NCBI GenBank assembly: GCA_948470475.1
Contig: OX419342.1
Coordinates: 1,944,701 to 2,008,700 of the forward strand
Direction of reading: 5' to 3'
Source of the DNA: Galaxea fascicularis
Taxonomy: Eukaryota > Cnidaria > Anthozoa > Scleractinia > Euphylliidae
DNA length: 64,000 nucleotides
Shown here: positions 56,986 to 64,000 of the stretch, piece after piece
Position numbering within the stretch: the stretch's first letter is position 1
How the letters are laid out: every line of letters begins with the position of its first letter
Program-made: the position numbers and the translations under genes
The notes under the pieces: model-generated
Told to the model about the DNA's origin: nothing
Databases searched by the model: none
The model's input: only the letters and a program-made list of their open reading frames with translations

Positions 56986-59420
56986 CTGCGAAGGGGAAGG
57001 AGGGAACAAATAATGATCCAACACAAATTTTCACCGTCGTTTTCAATTCTGTCCTCAGTTACTTGTCAGTACGAGCGGTGACCTCTTCTTACGCGAAGCT
57101 TTGAGACGTGGAAAGCGTTTGGAAATTTTAAGAGATTATTGAACAAAGTCATTAAGCTTTTCGGAACGTTTGGTTTGCGAAGTTGTTCGGTGCTGAAGGT
57201 CAGAGAGCAACTCAATCAGCATGGTTGAATGACGCATATATGCATTGATATTAAATGTCAAGTTATGCCGCTGGCACATGGTCGTGGAGGCCTTCAAAAA
57301 TGAGACACTGGGACCTTACCACAACAGGAACATGATATGTGGGGCGCTACAAGCCCCGATATAACGTCCCTGTGATGGACCCTTCAAAAGTGTGAATCCG
57401 CTGTGCGGCGCGCGGTTGTGTCGCTTCAAATTGAGCTTCTGTTTGGGCTAATTTGGCCAACTGACTTAAATCTTATCTTACAATTAGAATTGTGTTTCTC
57501 TATTGTACTAGTGTTATGAAGTTAAGTATCGTTTATTTAGTGGCGTAACATTTTGGTAGCCGTAAGTGCTGTCGGTGCTTAGTTTGCGTCAGTGGACACG
57601 TTGCGCAACTAAAATAACGGCATTGTATTTCCCCAGTTTAAAGGAACATATTTCTATATGAAGAAAGAAAGCAACAGTAATAGTCACAAGAAGGCAAAAT
57701 GTCGCTAGAATTGGATCAGTCCTCTCCTTAACGAGTTGTAATTTTTTTGGCACAAATTGTTACTTTAGCTAAAGAGTATATTTCGCTGGATAGGGGAAAT
57801 TAGAAGATACCGGTGGCTTGCAACTGGTAATTGTGGACTTTAGGTTGTCTGCATTGTGTCGCGGCAGATAACTGGATTAGTTAGTCCGGATAATAACAAT
57901 TTGATGATTAGGCTGCCTTAGTATTAGGAAAATACTTCTGTTGGAGCATGATGAATTTAAACAACTTATTGAACGTAACAAGGATAATTTTGATACAGCG
58001 GAGAAACCCGGCGTCCGCCTTTTGCAATGACCAATAGACTAAAACTAAAACCCCACTACTTTTATTACTGTAATACGTTGATTGGCTTTAGCGCAGCGTT
58101 ATAAGTAAAGTTTACCGCTGATTTGGTTCCACTTATAATAGATGTTCCACGTAAGACATGTAGTCATGTCACGGTATTCATAAGGTGTCTTGAGGAATTT
58201 TAAAAGCTCGTTTGAATTTAATTAGGAATGACACAATTGTTAAAATCTGATCCAAGCTTTTTATCTTAATTACCAACTAATTCTATTTCAAAGTTGGTTG
58301 CCTTTGACAACAAATCTCTTTAATACAAGTTAACATAGTTAAGAAGGGACCGTCACTTTTCGGTCGTTATATTAATAATTTCATTTTGCTCTATTTTGAA
58401 TTAGTAATTGATTATTTAATATAATGTTGATATTTTTGTTCTCTTATGGTACCGAAATAGCTTGCTTAGTGCAATCAAGTCGTAGTATTGTATATACTAA
58501 TAATGTACCAAGGTTACGGCAAGTTGTTGACCGTTAATACGGTTAGTTATTTATTGGTTTGACAGGGCAAGAAAGCGAACTTGGATAAGCGGCCTTTGTA
58601 CAAAAATCAGAGAACCGCTTTTGACAATGCAATATTTATTGTACATTAATGAAAGTTGAATTTCACAGAAATTTATTTAAAATAGCTTTTATACTTTGTT
58701 TTAATGTTAGATCTTGGTATCTCCACCGAATTAAGATATACATGTTCCCTTGAAAAATTTATTCACAATGGAGATTGTTTTTTGTATTAAAAATTGAGCC
58801 CTTTTTTTTCTTTTCAATTGAATGTTAACTCTTTCCTTCCTGCAAACTTGAATCATATGTTGGAAATGGTCAAAACCAAAATTCACCGAGCGTGAACATT
58901 CGAATGGAAATCTTGCTTCTTGCTCATTTACTTGTAGTGTTTACTACTGTGCTAATAATAATCCTATTGCTTCTTGAATTGGTGGATAAATCCTCAAGTG
59001 TAACCATTCAAATGAAAGCTACTGAGACGTACTTTGTCGTGGTGTCACTTGTTTGTTTCAAACTTTATTCAAACAGAAATGTTAGGAAATGCTTTGTTTG
59101 GGAGGGAGAGTGTAAATGAGCTGGCTTTGCCTAAACGCTTTAATTCTTCTCTGTGCTACCTCCTTTTGGCTGCTTATGAAGTCAAAAACATTTTGAATGC
59201 GCGAATGCGTCCAAAAACTTTGATTCCTTTATGAGGAAGCACTGGAGGGAGTTTTTTTGTTCATTTGCACCAAGATTTTTGTAAGTACAAATTTTATACG
59301 TCAAAAACCATTAAAGTCTGCGAACACAGAATCAGCCTCGTGTTAACAATTGTCTTTTGGCTTTCTCTCCTGCTCTTACGTCAAATGTACTTGTAAAAAG
59401 ATCAACAGAAACGTTAATTC
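56986..59420 (+). other. 3' UTR and downstream flank of Nav-B
   Basis: No further exon seen. The first polyadenylation-like hexamer I find is ATTAAA at 57250-57255; I saw no AATAAA up to 58500, so the 3' end is undetermined. Confidence 0.45.
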
Positions 59421-59427
59421 GTTCCAG

Positions 59428-59505
59428 TTTTTCAGGTTTCTTTAGACGCAATTGCATAAATTGCGTTCACCTCTGCGAGGATCATTCTTCTTTTATTGTA
59501 ATCTC
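59428..59505 (+). mobile_element. SINE tail, second copy of the 9151-9312 family
   Basis: TTTCAGGTTTCTTTAGACGC, AATTGCATAAATTGCGTTCA, GCGAGGATCATTCTTC match the 3' part of the copy at 9235-9300; the tRNA-like head is missing. Confidence 0.65.
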
Positions 59506-62500
59506 ATTATAACTTCCATTGCTGGAACAATTTTGAGCGTAGATAACTGCACTGAAATCGCATATGAAACTGGAAATTTTGGAACTGAAATCGCAGCTGC
59601 TGTTTACACCAGTGATCCGAAGTTACAGAGTAAAACAAACTTGCTTACAGTAAAGAGCACTAGTAACTTAATCAGTGAGTGTTCATACCACTTGGAGCTC
59701 ACTTTCAGTTGATCACGACATAAGTTCCCGGATACAACCGTATCCAATCACATTTTAGGAAAGTTCCAGTGCCTCCACACGTAGCACGTAAAAAGAAGGT
59801 GGGGGTGAGGTGGATTGGGGGGGGGGGGTTAGGTGTCAGACATTGAATGAGTGGCGAATGCTTTGTTTTCTTGGTTAGATTTCTCAATCCGTCATAATAT
59901 GCTGCTTAGTAAAACAAAATTTGCACCGTCCATCCTTTCCTAGACGAAGAAGCAAACGGACGTTCAAGAGAATGTGAGAGTGAACTGAGAGGATATCAAC
60001 CAGCGGCGCTTAGATGTGAATTTTATTTCGAGTGGTAAAAATAATGTTTTCCGAGTTTTTCCGCACTGATTGAGTAAATTATTATTTTTAACACGACCGG
60101 AAATAGCGGCTTCAAGACACTGTGAATTTTCTTTTAAATTTCTTCTAGTAATTCAAAGTCGATCAAATGGAAAAGCGGCCGTGTGGATCAGATCAGTGAT
60201 GGGAGGTAAAAGGAAAAAATTCGTGCAAGATTATAAGGCAAGAAATAAAATTCATGCAAAGACGTAGGCAAAGAAAGGAGAAGTCATTCACCTTCCACAA
60301 AAATAGGCCCGCAATGAGTACATGTTGGCTTGCTGGACCACGTGACGGGCGCTCGACTCTCGTGGACAAATAAATCCGATCGAACCATAATGTGGCTACA
60401 CACTACGTTTAAGCCACACAAAAATTATGCGAAATGTAAATCCCCCCACACCCACCCCCATCATTTTTCTACTGGTCTGCTGACCCCGTTACTTTCAGGA
60501 TACTTAGGTCACATGATCTTCGACTAAGGGCATCCTGGAAACACATTCAACCCTTTAACTCTCAGAAGTGATCACAAGAAAATTCTCCTTATATAATCAA
60601 TACATTGTCCAGCAGACAGGCGATGAGAATAGACAAGCTGATCAGCCAGAGGCTGTTATCTCTAACTAGTGTGCAAGGACACGTGCAGCGGCTATCGGGC
60701 CATAAAGGAGAATTGATAATCAGATCTTGGGAGTTAGAGGGTTAATATTTTCCAGCCGGTCTCCTTTTTTTGCCGTTCCGGGAAGGGTACGATACGACGA
60801 AATGCAATTCTTGTAGCATTTATCGTTTATTAGCGTTTTGGAAACCTGTTATTAAATAACTTTTAGGGGCTTCTGCATAAATACTAACATAAACTGTTAA
60901 TTATAACTTGTAAAGTTACAACATCATAAATAATTTATAAACATATGGGCGTTTTTGTACCATTAAAATTTGAAATATATTTGAAAAACAAACAAATAAG
61001 TTATTTACAATTTTACAGTTACGCATTAACATTTTGCACAATTATACAACTTTCTATATACTTGTGTACTCAAAAAAAACCTATTGGCGTGTTATTTGAA
61101 AGTAGTATTTTTCTGCAGTCCATGATAACGTGCCGATCCATTTGACCTCCAAAGTAAATGATGTTTTTTTTCGTTTGTTTTTGTTATAACAAACAGTAAA
61201 CGGTTTGAATAACCACGTGATGAACACATGATGAAGGAAGATACGATACCAGATATTCATATCGATCCACTACAAGTAACAATTGGTCGAAAGATATTGA
61301 TTTTTGCGATATTAAAATCGCGTCGTCAGTCTGTGATTGTATCTCAACGCCATAGCTCAAAGAGGTACCTAGTGCCTGGTCTATAGACAAGTAGAAAAGA
61401 GATAAGCTGCTTGGCTCCTTGGAAGTTAACTACCTTAAACACCATCATTGAGAGGAAATATGTTGACTTAAGCAGAAAATAGTCAAATGCTTGTGATTGA
61501 GAAAAGACGTTCGTCAAATATACTGTGGTTTACGCGCCGCTTCTTTTATTCCAAGAGGTCACATGAGAAGTATCAAATCCAATATTTCTCACACGTATCT
61601 CGGCATTTCTCAGCGAAACCGCTACATCGACGATACTAAAAATCTGGTATCGATATCAGCCCACTGCCTCAAAATCCGCCAATTTTCACGTTTGCCATTA
61701 TTACAAGGCGAAAGATTTAAGCGAGTTTACGTTAAAATTTACGCCGTGTTACAGGACAACCAGTCGACCGTTACAGTTTTCGGCAGAAGCCAAGAGCAAA
61801 TTTCTGACCTCTAACTATAGTAACGTTTGGTTGTGCCTACGGATAAATTTGAAAGCGGCTAAGCTGTTTACGTCGTCAAAATATGTTGTTTTTTAGTTTT
61901 GATTACATACCTAAAGCCATTAAAAGTGGCGTCAGAAAGATTGCAAACAACGATGTTTGCTTGTGAAATTTGTCTGGTCTCTCAAGAAGCTCGTCTAGTT
62001 TATAATATCCGACCGTTGATAGTCAGCCAACAAATTGTTGTCGTCAATATGAAATACTTAAACAATACACAGTATCGTTTCGTGTTGTCGTACAAAGGAT
62101 ACTGAAAAACAGTCTTTTCGAATAAATGGGATTATTCCCTTTCCAATATTTAAATAACTTATATAAATATGTTGTTTTATAATTTATCTTTCATAATTTG
62201 CTTCTTTGGTAATAAATAGTTGTTCACTGCTTCTTTTCTTTTAATAAATATGGTTTAAAGTTAAATAGAGTTATAAACAGTATATAACCAACTTATTAAG
62301 CTAAAATAATTTAAAAAATGCATAAAAATAGTTTTGACCTATGGATGCTATTTTTCAGCTGCTTTCAAAGTAACGTAAAAACCTTGCTGCTTTTTGAGAA
62401 CTCGTTGTATTGTGCGGCTGCTTGACTCTGCCACTGCGCTTGAAACCAAGAAACCAGTTTGTGTTGTGCCGCGACTCAAAAATGGTGAAACCAGAATCCA

Positions 62501-63671
62501 TTTTTTCAGCGAACAAGCAGCGGCTCATAATATTTCCATGGACCTGTCGAGGAAATGTAAGAGAAGGTTACGAAAGGTGCGTATTATCCCGATATTTTGA
62601 ACAATATTTGCTATAACCTTTTGAGAAAGGTTGAAAAACACTCTTCCACCCACTAAGTTCTGAAAAGCGCTGCGGAAGTCCGGCTTTCAAGAATTCAATG
62701 TCTACTCTTTAAAGGGCGGTCTTAGTCAAACATCCGCCATTAAAGCCAAGACGCTGCGGTTAACTAAGTGTTTTGCGCAGCAGGGAATTAGCCAGGGTAG
62801 CCCAGACATGGTTGACCACCATTTTATGACACCTTCAACCTCACCGTTACAAGGGTTAGTTAGAAGAAGGTTGCGACTGAACCATTTAAAACGGTAGTTT
62901 CGTAACGTTATCAACAATTCGCGACTTGTGCAAGCCTAGCAAAAAGACATTGCTCTCACTGAAGCAGAGCAAACTTGACGCATTGTTGTAACACCACAAA
63001 GTTTGACATTTTGACATTTTCTAGATGGGAGAAGGATGTATCGATGCAATTTTCTCGGTAGCATACGCACTTTACGCACAGTTTTAATACGTGCAGGAAC
63101 GACCCCACATAAATTAGATGAGTACACCCTTTTTCGCTTCCTCGGCGACATCAAGAAAGAACTCCCTCGAGTTTAAAAAGCATCCTTTTTGTATGGGTGG
63201 AATTAATGCGTTTTAAAAACGTTCAGTCAAAAAGGGTGCGACAAGAAATGCGACACCTACATAAGAGTTAAGTGGATCCACTCTCCCGCGTTATACTCGC
63301 AAAGATGCCAGAAACTGTTATTAGCAAGCGTGGTACGTTTTATAATATAGGCCGTTAAAAAAAAACGGAAATCTTCGGGCTCGGGGGCTCCTGATCACGT
63401 ATAGTCCTCCCCTATGCGTCGTGTAGGGGAGAAATGCGACACGTACAGACAGCGTCTTATGTTAATTATGGACATTCTAGCTTGTGTCACGATAGGAAGT
63501 GAATGGAAAGACAGTCCTGAACCAAGACAATATGGAAAGGGTTTCGAGGCAAAAGAAGTAATACTATGACTCGTGTTGCCAAAGAATTGGTAAATGTGCA
63601 GGAAAATAACGCTGTTCTTAAAAACTGACCATACTAGCGCAAACAGTTCAAGGCATAAGACTGACACCTAC
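59506..63671. other. Intergenic or intron of the FGF-like gene; no gene recognised
   Basis: I could not find a terminal FGF exon on the minus strand here. A G12 run is at 59817-59828. The basic, Cys-containing minus-strand frame at 62936-63154 lacks splice support. Confidence 0.4.
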
Positions 63672-63784
63672 CTCCACTGTAAGATTGCCGTCCGAACTCA
63701 CACAGACATAACTGTTTTCCTTCACGGATCTTATTCTGACCACAACGGAACCTTCTAAGAGACTTGACTCCAACTGTAGCTTAG
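63672..63784 (-). CDS. FGF-like core exon (partial gene leaving the right edge)
   Basis: Minus-strand acceptor TTCCTGCAG and donor GTGGAG|GTAGGT bound 113 nt (2 + 37 codons). The peptide is KLQLESSLLEGSVVVRIRSV followed by KENSYVCVSSDGNLTVE. The LQL...GSVV.IRSV....Y.C...DG.L pattern is the middle of the fibroblast growth factor beta-trefoil, which vertebrate FGF genes also encode on a central exon of about 100 nt. Secreted receptor-binding signal is the likely role. Neither the signal-peptide exon nor the C-terminal exon is visible. Another beta-trefoil protein is the main alternative. Confidence 0.6.
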
Positions 63785-64000
63785 CTGCAGGAACAAAGAA
63801 CACAACAGGAACATAAATATTTACACCCCAACGCCTCAGGGCAATTATGAACTTAACCTCTTAACTTTAGTTCATTCCTGAAAGAATGAAAAGTTAGTCA
63901 CAAGCCAATTTTTCTTTCCGGGATTAACTCAACATGACTCTTCGAATGATGATACTAAGTAATACTTGAGGTAGTGTCTAATAGAGTGTCCTGCTTTTCT

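Noticed and set aside
62936..63154. Basic Cys-containing minus-strand frame as the FGF C-terminal exon
   Set aside because: It lacks the FGF C-terminal pattern and clear splice sites.

Overview
The window looks like anthozoan cnidarian DNA, most likely a stony coral. It is AT-rich and intron-rich, with dense MITEs, tRNA-derived SINEs and Penelope-like relics. Two genes encode voltage-gated sodium channels of the invertebrate Nav2 type. The species assignment is inferred from the channel type and repeat families; nothing in the sequence names a species.

Layout. (1) 1-9842, minus strand: the 5' part of a sodium-channel alpha subunit gene (Nav-A). Ten exons cover the cytoplasmic N-terminus, all of domain I and the start of the I-II linker; the gene runs off the left edge. 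A possible 7-codon first exon lies at 13922-13942. (2) About 9.9-31.9 kb: a gene-poor interval between the divergent channel genes. It holds MITEs, a tRNA-Ala gene, a degraded LINE piece, a perfect 54-bp palindrome, a G19 run and one weak candidate small-protein gene (18.1-22.5 kb, plus). (3) 31976-56985, plus strand: a complete second sodium-channel gene (Nav-B). Its 22 exons join without any phase break into 1826 codons plus stop, with four domains, an IQ motif and the cnidarian DKEA selectivity ring. (4) 57.0-63.6 kb: 3' flank and intergenic repeats. (5) 63672-63784, minus strand: one exon resembling the FGF beta-trefoil core, from a gene leaving the right edge.

The two channel genes lie head to head and have matching domain I exons (128/128, 81/81, 129/129, 95/92, 195/204, 61/64, 145/145, 135/147 nt), so they are paralogs from a local inverted duplication. 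Both carry a minor-spliceosome (U12-type) intron at the same codon at the start of S1 of domain I. It is GT-AG in Nav-A and AT-AC in Nav-B. Nav-B has a second U12-type AT-AC intron between S1 and S2 of domain IV. Repeats inside Nav-B introns include a Penelope-type hammerhead ribozyme and an R4/Dong-like retroelement fragment sitting in a TAA microsatellite.
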